Shown here: positions 40,435-49,282 of the stretch, piece by piece
Position numbering within the stretch: the stretch's first letter is position 1
Layout of the letters: every line of letters starts with the position of its first letter
DNA from: Polynucleobacter sp. MWH-Berg-3C6
GTDB taxonomy: Bacteria; Pseudomonadota; Gammaproteobacteria; Burkholderiales; Burkholderiaceae
Length of the DNA stretch: 64,000 nucleotides
Direction of reading: 5' to 3'
NCBI RefSeq assembly: GCF_018881855.1
Contig: NZ_JACVPN010000001.1
Location: 558,001-622,000, forward strand
Notes under the pieces: model-generated
What the model saw: only the letters and a program-made list of their open reading frames with translations
The model's database searches: none
What the model was told of the DNA's origin: nothing
Translations under genes and position numbers: made by a program

Positions 40435-41882
40435 AACCAATTTGGATCGTCGACGATGACCAATCAATTCGCTGGGTTCTAGAAAAAGCCTTGGCGCGAG
40501 AAAACATCCCGCACAAGAGCTTCTCCAATCCCAATGATGTGCTCAATGCGCTTGAGAAAGAGTCTCCTCAGGTTCTGATCTCCGACATCCGTATGCCACG
40601 TGGTAACGGCTTAGATTTGCTGCAGCATGTCAAACAAAGCCATCCTAATTTGCCAGTCATCATCATGACTGCGTATTCAGATCTCGATTCTGCGGTCTCA
40701 TCATTTCAGGGTGGTGCATTTGAGTACCTCACCAAACCATTCGATGTGGAAAAAGCAGTTGAACTCATTCATCGTGCAGTAGAGCAGGGAATTAGAAATG
40801 ATTCAGGCTCTAAAGAGTTAACAGCCTGGAGGCAGGATGCTACTGAGATTATTGGTCAAGCACCTGCTATGCAGGAGATCTTTCGTGCAATTGGTCGCTT
40901 GGCTCAATCTCATGCCACGGTATTAATTACAGGTGAGTCAGGAACTGGTAAAGAGTTGGTGGCGCATGCCTTGCATAAGCACAGTCCAAGAGCAAAGGGA
41001 CCATTTGTATCGCTGAGTACTTCAGCAGTTCCCAAGGATCTTCTTGAGTCTGAGTTATTTGGTCATGAGCGTGGCGCCTTCCCAGGTGCACAGACATTGC
41101 GTCGTGGCCGCTTTGAACAAGCTGATGGCGGAACCTTGTTCCTCGGTGAAATTGGTGACTTGCCATTTGATTTGCAGACACGCCTCTTACGAGTTTTGTC
41201 AGATGGTCATTTTTACCGCATTGGCGGACAAGATCCGATCAAGGCAAATGTCCGCATCATTGCCTCCACACATCAAAATCTGGATACGAGGGTGGCTGCC
41301 GGATTCTTCCGTGAAGACTTATTGCATAGCTTAAATGTGATCCGCCTGCGCATGCCTTCATTACGTGAGCGTAGTGAGGATATTCCAATGCTGGCAAGAC
41401 ATTTCATGTTGACCTGTGCCAAATCTTTAGGGGTTGAGCCTAAGAAACTTTCCGATGAAGTCTTAAAAGAAATTGCGACCATGCCATTTCCGGGTAACGT
41501 TCGTCAATTGGAGAATCTCTGTCATTGGCTGACAGTCATGACGCCTGCAAATATTATTGGCGTTAGTGATTTGCCGGCAGACATCATGGCAGAGGCTGGA
41601 GAACAGCCAGTTATCTTGCACGGCGAATCTTCCCCGATAAATCCAGCAGCTTCAAAAGTCGCTGCGGGTGACTGGGAAAGTGGGCTTGGACGCTTGGCTG
41701 CAAAGATGCTGCAAGATGGTGACAAAGAGGTCTACGATGCACTATGCTCACGTTTTGAGAAAGCAGTATTGCAAGCAGCACTAGAGGTAACGCGTGGCCG
41801 CAGAGTCGAGGCAGCACAGCGCCTTGGTATTGGACGCAATACGATTACACGGAAATTGCAGGAACTGGGGATAGATGACTGA
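40431..41882 (+). CDS. ntrC: NtrC (GlnG) response regulator with altered AAA+ domain
   Basis: A nitrogen regulator of 483 residues. The receiver domain has Asp52 in ISDIRMPRGNG and Lys102. The AAA+ domain has an intact Walker A (GESGTGKE, 168-175). The C-terminal Fis-type helix-turn-helix (VEAAQRLGIGRNTITRKLQE) is intact. Three functional motifs are changed. The sigma-54 contact loop GAFTGA is GAFPGA (Pro218). The Walker B Asp is Gly239 (FLGEIGD). The arginine finger equivalent to PspF Arg168 is Ser300 (FREDLLHSLNV). It probably still binds DNA but is unlikely to remodel sigma-54 polymerase. Confidence 0.93.
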   Translation: MKPIWIVDDDQSIRWVLEKALARENIPHKSFSNPNDVLNALEKESPQVLISDIRMPRGNGLDLLQHVKQSHPNLPVIIMTAYSDLDSAVSSFQGGAFEYLTKPFDVEKAVELIHRAVEQGIRNDSGSKELTAWRQDATEIIGQAPAMQEIFRAIGRLAQSHATVLITGESGTGKELVAHALHKHSPRAKGPFVSLSTSAVPKDLLESELFGHERGAFPGAQTLRRGRFEQADGGTLFLGEIGDLPFDLQTRLLRVLSDGHFYRIGGQDPIKANVRIIASTHQNLDTRVAAGFFREDLLHSLNVIRLRMPSLRERSEDIPMLARHFMLTCAKSLGVEPKKLSDEVLKEIATMPFPGNVRQLENLCHWLTVMTPANIIGVSDLPADIMAEAGEQPVILHGESSPINPAASKVAAGDWESGLGRLAAKMLQDGDKEVYDALCSRFEKAVLQAALEVTRGRRVEAAQRLGIGRNTITRKLQELGIDD

Positions 41883-42723
41883 TTCAATTCGAATTGCGGC
41901 GTGGAATGTTAATTCCTTAAAGGTTCGCCTTCCACACGTACTTCGTTGGTTGCAGGATCAGGAATCTAAGAAACAGCCAATTGATGCTTTGTGCTTACAA
42001 GAGCTCAAGCTCACAGACGATAAGTATCCCCACCAAGAGCTAGAGGCAGCGGGCTATCTTAGTCTGGCTGCCGGACAAAAGACTTATAACGGCGTCGCTA
42101 TCATTGTGCGCAAGGCGGCACTTGCACCGATTGCATCTGATGCAGCCACCAGTTTTCTGAAGCCAATCAGAAATATCCCCGCAAATACAGACGAGCAGCA
42201 GCGCATATTGGCTGCGACCATTCCATTTGCAGGCACCAAACCTATTCGACTGGTTTCAGCCTACTTCCCAAACGGGCAATCACCCGATAGCGATAAATTC
42301 GTTTACAAACTTGATTGGTTAAGCAAACTTCAAACCTGGTTAACCGAAGAATTGCAACAAAACCAACGCTTAGCTTTATTGGGCGACTTTAATATCGCCC
42401 CAGCCGATGCTGATGTCCATGACCCTAAAGCATGGGAAGGGCAGAACCTGGTTTCGCCACCAGAAAGAAATGCATTCCAAGAATTAATCAATCTGGGATT
42501 CTCCGATTCATTCAGAATGTTTGAGCAAGCACCCAAAACATTTAGTTGGTGGGACTACCGAATGATGGGCTTCAGAAGAAATGCGGGTATGCGCATTGAC
42601 CATATTCTTTTAAGCGAAGACCTAAAAGAAAAGTGCAGTGCTAGCGTAGTTGATAAAGAGCCCAGAACCTGGGAGCAACCATCAGACCATGCCCCAGTGA
42701 TCGCAACCATTCAAAAAACTTAA
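41875..42723 (+). CDS. xth: Exodeoxyribonuclease III
   Basis: An AP endonuclease/3'-5' exonuclease of base excision repair. The EEP-fold motifs are IAAWNVNSLKVRL, LCLQELKL (metal-binding Glu), LLGDFNIAPADADV (catalytic Asp/Asn) and the C-terminal SDHAPV (catalytic His). Length about 282 residues is a little over E. coli XthA. The start overlaps the ntrC stop by 8 bases, so it is probably translationally coupled to the nitrogen operon. Confidence 0.94.
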   Translation: MTDSIRIAAWNVNSLKVRLPHVLRWLQDQESKKQPIDALCLQELKLTDDKYPHQELEAAGYLSLAAGQKTYNGVAIIVRKAALAPIASDAATSFLKPIRNIPANTDEQQRILAATIPFAGTKPIRLVSAYFPNGQSPDSDKFVYKLDWLSKLQTWLTEELQQNQRLALLGDFNIAPADADVHDPKAWEGQNLVSPPERNAFQELINLGFSDSFRMFEQAPKTFSWWDYRMMGFRRNAGMRIDHILLSEDLKEKCSASVVDKEPRTWEQPSDHAPVIATIQKT

Positions 42724-42753
42724 GCCAAGACAACTTAAGCCAAGACAACTTAA
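42718..42753 (+). repeat. Two-copy 15-bp tandem repeat
   Basis: The unit TTAAGCCAAGACAAC occurs twice in tandem with the start of a third (TTAAGC) between the xth stop codon, which lies in the first copy, and the next gene. It probably arose by slippage. No function is evident. Confidence 0.7.
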
Positions 42754-42768
42754 GCTAATCTTGCATCC

Positions 42769-43377
42769 ATGATGCCCATTTTGTACTCCTATCGCAGATG
42801 TCCTTATGCCATGCGCGCTCGCATGGCATTGAAGTATGCCGGCATTGCCCTTGAGCACCGCGAGATTGCATTAAGAGATAAACCCAAATCGATGCTCCTG
42901 GTATCACCCAAAGGCACTGTTCCTGTGCTGTGCGTCGATGGACAAGTGATTGATCAAAGCTTAGACATCATGCATTGGGCATTAGATAAATCCGATCCAG
43001 ATGGCTGGAAGCATGTGGATGAGAAAGTTGCCAACAGCTTGATCGAGAAAAATGATGGCCCCTTCAAAACACTCCTAGATCAATATAAGTATCCCAATCG
43101 TCATCCAGAGTTAAATCCAGAGGAAGTTCTCAGTACGGCAATGGAGTTGATGTTAAAACCCATCGAGACTACGCTACACAATCATGAATACTTATTAAGT
43201 AATAAGCTGTCTTGGGTAGATATAGCCATCTTCCCATTCATTCGGCAATTTGCAGGTGTTAATCCGACAATATTTAAGGGGTTACCACTTCCCAAAACAA
43301 GAAAGTGGCTAACTCAACAGATAGAGTCTGAGCTCTTTAATTCCATCATGGAAAAGCATCCTACCTGGGTTGATTAG
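42769..43377 (+). CDS. Glutathione S-transferase / glutaredoxin-2-like protein
   Basis: 202 residues with an N-terminal thioredoxin-fold GST domain starting YSYRRCPYAMRARMAL. The CPYA motif resembles the CPYC/CPYA active sites of Grx2 and omega/beta-type GSTs. PKGTVPVLCVDGQVIDQSLDI is the glutathione-binding block. The C-terminal all-helical domain follows. The substrate is unknown; thiol redox or dehalogenation/detoxification are family possibilities. Two ATGs in tandem (42769/42772) can start it. It lies 45 bases after xth. Confidence 0.87.
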   Translation: MMPILYSYRRCPYAMRARMALKYAGIALEHREIALRDKPKSMLLVSPKGTVPVLCVDGQVIDQSLDIMHWALDKSDPDGWKHVDEKVANSLIEKNDGPFKTLLDQYKYPNRHPELNPEEVLSTAMELMLKPIETTLHNHEYLLSNKLSWVDIAIFPFIRQFAGVNPTIFKGLPLPKTRKWLTQQIESELFNSIMEKHPTWVD

Positions 43378-43462
43378 GCTGTTGCCTAGGCAGGCAGTCT
43401 TTCGGGTCTAAATTGAAACCCAGCAGCAGCAATGGTGGGGGTTTTGTCTTATAGGAATTAGA

Positions 43463-43491
43463 TTAGTTATTGAATAAAGTATTGATATAGT
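43463..43491 (+). promoter_or_regulatory. Candidate promoter for the sulfatase cluster
   Basis: TTAGTT (43463-43468), a 17-base spacer and TATAGT (43486-43491) lie about 80 bases before the GTG start of the sulfatase. The -10 is good and the -35 is weak. Confidence 0.4.
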
Positions 43492-43571
43492 GTGGTATTC
43501 CATGGGTTATAAAGCTTGGATTCAAGGAATTTTTACCCTATTCATATAAAGCCTGAGGCTGGGAGATTTAA

Positions 43572-45035
43572 GTGATTTTTAAAAGAATTTTGATTGGAAT
43601 ATTTTCTATTTCAATAGTCATTCCTCCGGTCTTTGCGCAAAGTAATTCTGCCTCCACTCCAAAAAAGCCAAATATCGTTTACATCCTTGTTGATAACACC
43701 GGATGGGGCGCATTTAGTGTTTATGGTGGAACAGTAGCTACACCAAATATTGATAAGTTAGCAAATCAAGGCATTCGCTTTAATAACTACAACGTCGAAG
43801 TGCAGTGCACACCCTCGCGATCTGCCATCATGACTGGTCGTCATCCTGTTAGATCTGGAACCTCATCGGTTCCTTGGCCCGGTCAGGGAAAAGCAGGTAT
43901 GGCGCCATGGGAGTACACCATCGCGAAGTTACTTTCTGATTCTGGCTATGCCACTGCTCTGTACGGAAAATGGCATCTTGGAGATACTCAGGGTCGTATG
44001 CCGAACGATCAAGGTTTTGATGAATGGTGGGGTATTCAAAATACTTGGGATGAAGCAGGTTATACGCAGTGGCCTCTATTTAAGGAGAGCGGAGTTCCTG
44101 CGCCGATGGTTTGGGAGGGTAAGAAGGGTCAGAAATCTAAGCCAGTGATGCCTCTTGATCTCAAGATTCGCCCAATCATTGATGAAAAGTATATTGTTCC
44201 TAAGACTGTTGAGTTCATCAAGCGTAATGCGGCAGCCGATCAACCTTTCTTTGTCTATATGGGTTATTCCGAGATGCATGAACCCCCGATGGCTAACCCT
44301 AATTTTGCCGGTAAGTCGACTGCACGCGGCGGACTCTTTGCTGATCTTGTTGCTGAAATGGACTATCGCGTTGGTCAAGTGATGGATGCTGTTAAAGAGG
44401 CAGGTGTTGAAGACAACACCATCTTTATTTTCAGCAGTGATAATGCAGGCGGTGGAGCAAGCCCTCAGATTGGGGGTGCTACTAACGGACCTTGGCGTGG
44501 TGATTTCTTCAATACGCCATTTGAGGGAAGTATGAGAGTCCCTGCAATGATTCGTTGGCCAGGAAAAGTGCCCTCGGGCGTAGTGACTGAGCAAATGTTT
44601 GCTGCTGTTGACTGGATGCCAACAATTGCTGGAATGGTGGGCTCATCCAATTTAGTACCCAAGGATCGTCCTATTGACGGGATTGATGCTTCCCAATTTA
44701 TGCTGGGAAAAAGCAAGACAACTGGGCGTGATATTTATCCTTTCTTTGGCACTGATGGTGAGTTGATGTCAATTAAATGGAAGACATATAAGATGATCTT
44801 TCGTTATGCAGAATCTCCCGTTTCCATTCAAAAGCCTTATGTGAAGCCACAACTCCCAATGGTTTATGACCTCACTAGTGATCCTCATGAAGACAACAAT
44901 CTCATGTATACCGATCTAACTCTTGGGTGGGTTTATGCTCCAAGCCTTAAGTGGATTGAGGGATACGAGCGAAGCGTTAAGGAGTATCCCAATATTAAAG
45001 TCGGTGAAGACTTTAAGGGTTACCCAAAAAAGTAA
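43572..45035 (+). CDS. Exported arylsulfatase (formylglycine-dependent)
   Basis: A signal peptide (ILIGIFSISIVIPPVFAQ) targets the protein to the periplasm. The alkaline-phosphatase-superfamily core starts PNIVYILVDNTGWGAFSVYGG (metal ligands Asp41, Asn42). The sulfatase signature CTPSRSAIMTGRHPVRSG places Cys79 as the residue to be oxidised to formylglycine. KWHLGD and SSDNAGG supply further active-site residues. Substrate unknown. Start is GTG at 43572 behind GGGAG. A formylglycine-generating-enzyme homologue lies two genes downstream, which supports the function. Confidence 0.93.
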   Translation: MIFKRILIGIFSISIVIPPVFAQSNSASTPKKPNIVYILVDNTGWGAFSVYGGTVATPNIDKLANQGIRFNNYNVEVQCTPSRSAIMTGRHPVRSGTSSVPWPGQGKAGMAPWEYTIAKLLSDSGYATALYGKWHLGDTQGRMPNDQGFDEWWGIQNTWDEAGYTQWPLFKESGVPAPMVWEGKKGQKSKPVMPLDLKIRPIIDEKYIVPKTVEFIKRNAAADQPFFVYMGYSEMHEPPMANPNFAGKSTARGGLFADLVAEMDYRVGQVMDAVKEAGVEDNTIFIFSSDNAGGGASPQIGGATNGPWRGDFFNTPFEGSMRVPAMIRWPGKVPSGVVTEQMFAAVDWMPTIAGMVGSSNLVPKDRPIDGIDASQFMLGKSKTTGRDIYPFFGTDGELMSIKWKTYKMIFRYAESPVSIQKPYVKPQLPMVYDLTSDPHEDNNLMYTDLTLGWVYAPSLKWIEGYERSVKEYPNIKVGEDFKGYPKK

Positions 45036-45041
45036 CTTTGC

Positions 45042-46004
45042 ATGAAAACTCTTAAGCGAGCCCGGCAATATTCTGCCGGGCCTTTTTTTCTTATAAGCAT
45101 TCTCCTCTTTTCTTTGCAGGCCCATGCAGACGAGGGCGGCGTCCCATTCTGGATGTCGGGCCAGTATGCGAGTATGGCTGCAGTCCCAATGGCAACAGGA
45201 TGGTCTTTAGTAGCAATGCCTTATGTTTATAGCGGTAGTGCAGATAAGTCAAAAACATTTCAACGCGGCTCAAGTCTGAATGCCGGTCTAAGCACTAGAG
45301 AGTCTTTAGTTCTAATGCAGTTGGGTTATGTTGGTGAGGAAAAAATTCTTGGGGGGCAGCCTTATCTCGGTTTTGGTTGGGGTCCAGGCTCAAACACCAC
45401 TACTGCATCCGTAAGCACTACACATCCAAGCACACAATTTAATCGCGCCAATACCAGCAATGGGGTTACCGATATCTATCCACTAGCCAGTCTGACTTGG
45501 AATCAAGGCAATAATAATTTCAAGACTTACATAACAGGTGATATTCCAATTGGCACTTACAACTCAACAAGTCTCTCTAGTATCGGTATTGGTCATGCTG
45601 CAATGGATGCAGGTGGTGGCTACACTTACTTGAACAATACTACCGGCCTGGAATTCTCCAGCGTAGTAGGGGCAACTTATAACTGGATGAATAATCAAAC
45701 TAACTATAAGAATGGCATCGACTCCCATTTGGATTGGTCTCTCTCTCAATTTGTATCGCAAAACTGGCAGGTTGGTATTGCAGGATATGTTTACTATCAA
45801 CTCACTGCCGACTCTGGGAGCGGGGCCAGATTGGGTGCCTTTAAGTCTCAAGTGACCGCCATTGGCCCGCAAGTCGGGTATCTATTTAATATCGGTAAAA
45901 AGCAGGCTTATATCAATCTACGGGCATACAAAGAGTTTTGGGCTCAAAATCGGGTTGAAGGATATGCAATGATTTCAACCATCAGTATTCCATTAGGAAA
46001 GTAG
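45042..46004 (+). CDS. Outer-membrane beta-barrel protein (MetA-pathway phenol-degradation type)
   Basis: 320 residues with a signal peptide ending LFSLQAHA. The rest alternates in short amphipathic strands with many Gly, Ser, Tyr and Asn and ends in ...STISIPLGK, as in the transporter family first noted in phenol-degradation operons (Phenol_MetA_deg). Probable outer-membrane channel, with unknown cargo; sulfated or aromatic compounds would fit its place between a sulfatase and its maturase. No alternative start is available after the embedded terminator, and the ribosome site is weak. Confidence 0.82.
   Translation: MKTLKRARQYSAGPFFLISILLFSLQAHADEGGVPFWMSGQYASMAAVPMATGWSLVAMPYVYSGSADKSKTFQRGSSLNAGLSTRESLVLMQLGYVGEEKILGGQPYLGFGWGPGSNTTTASVSTTHPSTQFNRANTSNGVTDIYPLASLTWNQGNNNFKTYITGDIPIGTYNSTSLSSIGIGHAAMDAGGGYTYLNNTTGLEFSSVVGATYNWMNNQTNYKNGIDSHLDWSLSQFVSQNWQVGIAGYVYYQLTADSGSGARLGAFKSQVTAIGPQVGYLFNIGKKQAYINLRAYKEFWAQNRVEGYAMISTISIPLGK
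45060..45089 (+). terminator. Intrinsic terminator after the sulfatase, inside the next coding start
   Basis: An 8-bp stem GCCCGGCA/TGCCGGGC with a 6-base loop is followed by C and seven T's. It starts 25 bases after the sulfatase stop and covers codons 7-16 of the downstream gene, inside its signal peptide. It is a strong terminator on the plus strand. Confidence 0.9.
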
Positions 46005-46011
46005 CAATACG

Positions 46012-47136
46012 ATGAATATGCGTCGCATAGGTATTTTGATTGCAGCACTTGCAGTTTTAGGAATTGGCGCATATCTGGTTTGGAGTAACTTCTTTTCAAA
46101 ACCTCAGCAGGCGGCCCCTCAAATTCTTCTGGGCGATGGTGTAAAGGGTCCCAAAGGAATGGCCTGGATTCCTGGCGGTGAATTTTTAATGGGTAGCGAT
46201 CATCAAAAAGCTCAAGCCAACGAGCGGCCAACTCATAAAGTCAAAGTATCTGGATTTTGGATGGACACGACTCATGTCACCAACGATCAATTTGCACAAT
46301 TTGTAAAAGAAACTAATTACAAAACGACTGCAGAGCAAATTCCCGATTGGGAAACCATTCGTGTACAACTTCCACCGGGAACACCAAAGCCACCAGCTTC
46401 AGTCTTTGTGCCTGGCGCCATGGTTTTTGTTGGTACCAAAGCAAAAGTGAATCTCAATGATTACTCGCAGTGGTGGGCATATGTGCCGGGTGCAAGTTGG
46501 AGGCATCCAACTGGACCGCAAAGTCATATTGATGGCAAAGGGAACCATCCGGTTGTGCAGATCAGTTATGAAGATGCATTGGCTTATGCAAAGTGGGCTG
46601 GCAAGAGATTGCCCACTGAGGCCGAGTGGGAATTTGCAGCCCGCGGTGGCTTAAACCAGGCTACCTATGTGTGGGGTGATCAGCTAGAGCAGGAGGGAAA
46701 ACTGCCAGCCAATATTTGGGATGTCAAAAAGCAAGCATTTCCTGTGGTGAGTCCAAAAGCTGGTGGAGCGATTGGCACTAGTGCCGTAGGAACTTTTCCT
46801 CAAAATGGCTACGGCTTATTTGAAATGACAGGCAACGCCTGGCAGTGGGTTGCTGATTGGTATCGCGCTGATTACTTTGTGCTGCAGGCTAAAGAGCATG
46901 GCAACAACATGATTGATAATCCTAAGGGGCCAACTAGTTCATATGACCCTGATGATTATGGTGTTCCGCCAAATGCTCCAAAGCGAGTCATTCGGGGCGG
47001 ATCATTTTTATGTAATGAGGATTACTGCCAATCCTATCGTCCTAGCGCTCGCCGTGGGGCAGATCCCTTTAGCCCAATGTCACATTTAGGATTTAGGCTG
47101 GTCAAGGATGCTCAGGGTGACCCAGTCACTCGCTAG
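46012..47136 (+). CDS. Membrane-anchored formylglycine-generating enzyme (sulfatase-modifying) homologue
   Basis: 374 residues. An N-terminal signal-anchor helix (IGILIAALAVLGIGAYLVW) is followed by the FGE-sulfatase domain from WIPGGEFLMGSD. KRLPTEAEWEFAARGG and GNAWQWVADWY are visible. The catalytic cysteine pair is present as Cys334 and Cys339 in GGSFLCNEDYCQSYRPSARRG, matching true FGEs rather than pseudo-enzymes. It would oxidise Cys79 of the neighbouring sulfatase. The anchor puts the active site in the periplasm, unlike the usual cytosolic bacterial FGE. It starts 7 bases after the barrel gene. Confidence 0.9.
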   Translation: MNMRRIGILIAALAVLGIGAYLVWSNFFSKPQQAAPQILLGDGVKGPKGMAWIPGGEFLMGSDHQKAQANERPTHKVKVSGFWMDTTHVTNDQFAQFVKETNYKTTAEQIPDWETIRVQLPPGTPKPPASVFVPGAMVFVGTKAKVNLNDYSQWWAYVPGASWRHPTGPQSHIDGKGNHPVVQISYEDALAYAKWAGKRLPTEAEWEFAARGGLNQATYVWGDQLEQEGKLPANIWDVKKQAFPVVSPKAGGAIGTSAVGTFPQNGYGLFEMTGNAWQWVADWYRADYFVLQAKEHGNNMIDNPKGPTSSYDPDDYGVPPNAPKRVIRGGSFLCNEDYCQSYRPSARRGADPFSPMSHLGFRLVKDAQGDPVTR

Positions 47137-47139
47137 CGA

Positions 47140-49263
47140 TTAGGCCAAGCCACCATGGCGCAGCAGAGCATCAATGCTGGGCTCTCTGCCACGAAAGGCT
47201 TTAAACGATTCAGCAGCAGGACGACTGCCACCCACTTCCAGGATTTCTTCGCGGTAACGCGTTCCAGTCTTGGCATCCAAAACGCTACCAGTCAGCTTTG
47301 CCGCTTCTTCAAAGGCGGAGTAGGCATCAGCAGAAAGTACCTCCGCCCATTTATAGCTGTAGTAACCAGCAGCATAGCCGCCAGCAAAGATATGACTGAA
47401 AGAATTAATCCAACGAGAGATCTCAGGTTGCGGAATGATGTTGTACTCATCAGCAATGCTTCTAGAAACATCGAGTACTGCATGCCCTTTAGCGTCTTTT
47501 GCATCAAAGCTAGAATGCAAGCGCCAGTCTGTTAACGACATCACGATTTGACGTAGGGTTGCTAAACCGTTTTGGAAGTTCTTGGCAGCCAGAATTTTGT
47601 CAAAGAGTTCTCGTGGTAATGGTTTGCCAGTTTCTGCATGCGCTGTCATTTTCTCGAGCACTTCCCATTCCCAGCAGAAGTTTTCCATGAACTGACTTGG
47701 TAATTCGACGGCATCCCATTCAACACCATTGATACCAGATACACCTAAAGCGCTGACTTGTGTCAGGAGGTGATGTAAACCATGCCCACTTTCATGGAAG
47801 AGGGTAATGACATCATCATGAGTGATTGTCGGTTGGCGCAATACGCCATCCACCTTCACTGGAGGCGCAAAATTACAGACAAGATAAGCCACTGGCACTT
47901 GGATTTCTCCATTAGGTAACTCTCTGCGGCCACGGGCATCATCCATCCAAGCCCCACCGCGCTTACCAGGGCGGGCGTAAGGATCTAGATAGAAGTAAGC
48001 CCGTATTTTTCCGGCTTGGTCTTTAACAGCAAAAGATTGCACATCAGCATGCCAAGTCGGCAAGTCTGAAGCTTCAATCTTGACGCCAAATAATGTCTGA
48101 ATGACTTGGAATAAACCATCTAAAACTTTTGGTAATGGGAAGTATTGCTTGAGTTCATTTTCTGAGAATGAGTAACGCGCTTGCTTTAAACGTTCAGCGG
48201 CAAATGGAATATCCCAGGGATCAAGTCCATTTGTAAATCCTAGCTCTGCTTTTGCGTACTCACACAACTCCTGCCAATCTTTTTGGGCAAACGGTTTTGA
48301 TTTGATTGCAAAGTTTGTCAGAAAGAGATCTACCTCATCAACAGTATTGGCCATCTTCGGTGCCAAGCTCAATGCTGCATAATTTGCAAATCCCAGCATA
48401 CGGGCTTCTTCATCGCGCAGACGCAACTGATCCAACATGTTCTGGGTGTTGTCCCAATCAAGCTTACCTTTGGCATATTGCGGTGCCAGCTCTGAGGAGC
48501 GTGTGACATAAGCTTGATACATGAGACGACGCAGTTCTCGATTTTCGGAATACTGCATCACTGGATAGTAAGAGGGGAAGTGCAGGGTAAAGGCCCAGCC
48601 TTGCAGACCCTTTTGCTGCGCAGTATCAGCCGCTGCAGCAATAGCATCATCAGGCAAGCCAGCAAGATCAGCTTTATCGCTTACTAGATGAACAAAGCCA
48701 TCAGTCGCATCTAAGACGTGATCTGAGAAGGCTTTGCCTAGAACAGCTTGCTCATCCTGGATGGCAGAGAAGCGCGGCTTGTCAGCATCACTTAACTCTG
48801 CGCCACCTAAACGAAAATCGCGCAAGGAGTTTTCAATCACTTTTTTCTGGGCACGATTGAGTCTTGCAAAATCAGGACTATTTTTAAGTTCTTTAAATTT
48901 CTTGTAGAGCGCTAAGTTTTGTCCAAGGCTGGAAAAGAATGCCGTGACCTCCGGCAGCATCTCTCCGTAGGCGGTGCGCAACTCTGGAGTATCAGCCACG
49001 CTATTGAGATGGGAGATAACACCCCAAGATCTTCCTAGCGCTTCGGTCGCATCTTCTAGGGGCTCTGCTAATTGATTCCAGCTTGAGGGTGTCTGAGGAT
49101 CAGTCGCAGTATCTACAGCATCTTGCGCATGCTTGAGCAAGAACTGAATTGCAGGGGCAATATGCTCGGGCTTGACTTGTGAGTATGCGGCAATGCCACG
49201 ACCAAAAGTCAGGAGCGGATTATTTTGTAATGCGGCAGGTAGGGCAAAGAGGGCTGTAGTCAT
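47140..49263 (-). CDS. prlC: M3-family zinc metallopeptidase (oligopeptidase A type)
   Basis: A 707-residue cytoplasmic thimet-type oligopeptidase. The zinc motif HESGHGLHHLL gives HExxH, and the second Glu lies in the following GVEWDAVELPSQFMENF. The C-terminal GGYAAGYYSYKWAEVLSADA loop binds substrate in this family. It degrades short peptides, including signal peptides, in E. coli. The gene ends three bases from the convergent FGE gene with no terminator between. folD lies 19 bases upstream on the same strand. Confidence 0.93.
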   Translation of the reverse strand: MTTALFALPAALQNNPLLTFGRGIAAYSQVKPEHIAPAIQFLLKHAQDAVDTATDPQTPSSWNQLAEPLEDATEALGRSWGVISHLNSVADTPELRTAYGEMLPEVTAFFSSLGQNLALYKKFKELKNSPDFARLNRAQKKVIENSLRDFRLGGAELSDADKPRFSAIQDEQAVLGKAFSDHVLDATDGFVHLVSDKADLAGLPDDAIAAAADTAQQKGLQGWAFTLHFPSYYPVMQYSENRELRRLMYQAYVTRSSELAPQYAKGKLDWDNTQNMLDQLRLRDEEARMLGFANYAALSLAPKMANTVDEVDLFLTNFAIKSKPFAQKDWQELCEYAKAELGFTNGLDPWDIPFAAERLKQARYSFSENELKQYFPLPKVLDGLFQVIQTLFGVKIEASDLPTWHADVQSFAVKDQAGKIRAYFYLDPYARPGKRGGAWMDDARGRRELPNGEIQVPVAYLVCNFAPPVKVDGVLRQPTITHDDVITLFHESGHGLHHLLTQVSALGVSGINGVEWDAVELPSQFMENFCWEWEVLEKMTAHAETGKPLPRELFDKILAAKNFQNGLATLRQIVMSLTDWRLHSSFDAKDAKGHAVLDVSRSIADEYNIIPQPEISRWINSFSHIFAGGYAAGYYSYKWAEVLSADAYSAFEEAAKLTGSVLDAKTGTRYREEILEVGGSRPAAESFKAFRGREPSIDALLRHGGLA

Positions 49264-49282
49264 ATCCTCTAGCTTAATGGAT

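Noticed and set aside
44076..44594. 172-codon ORF antisense to the sulfatase
   Set aside because: Shadow of a clearly conserved gene, with no family resemblance and no Shine-Dalgarno.
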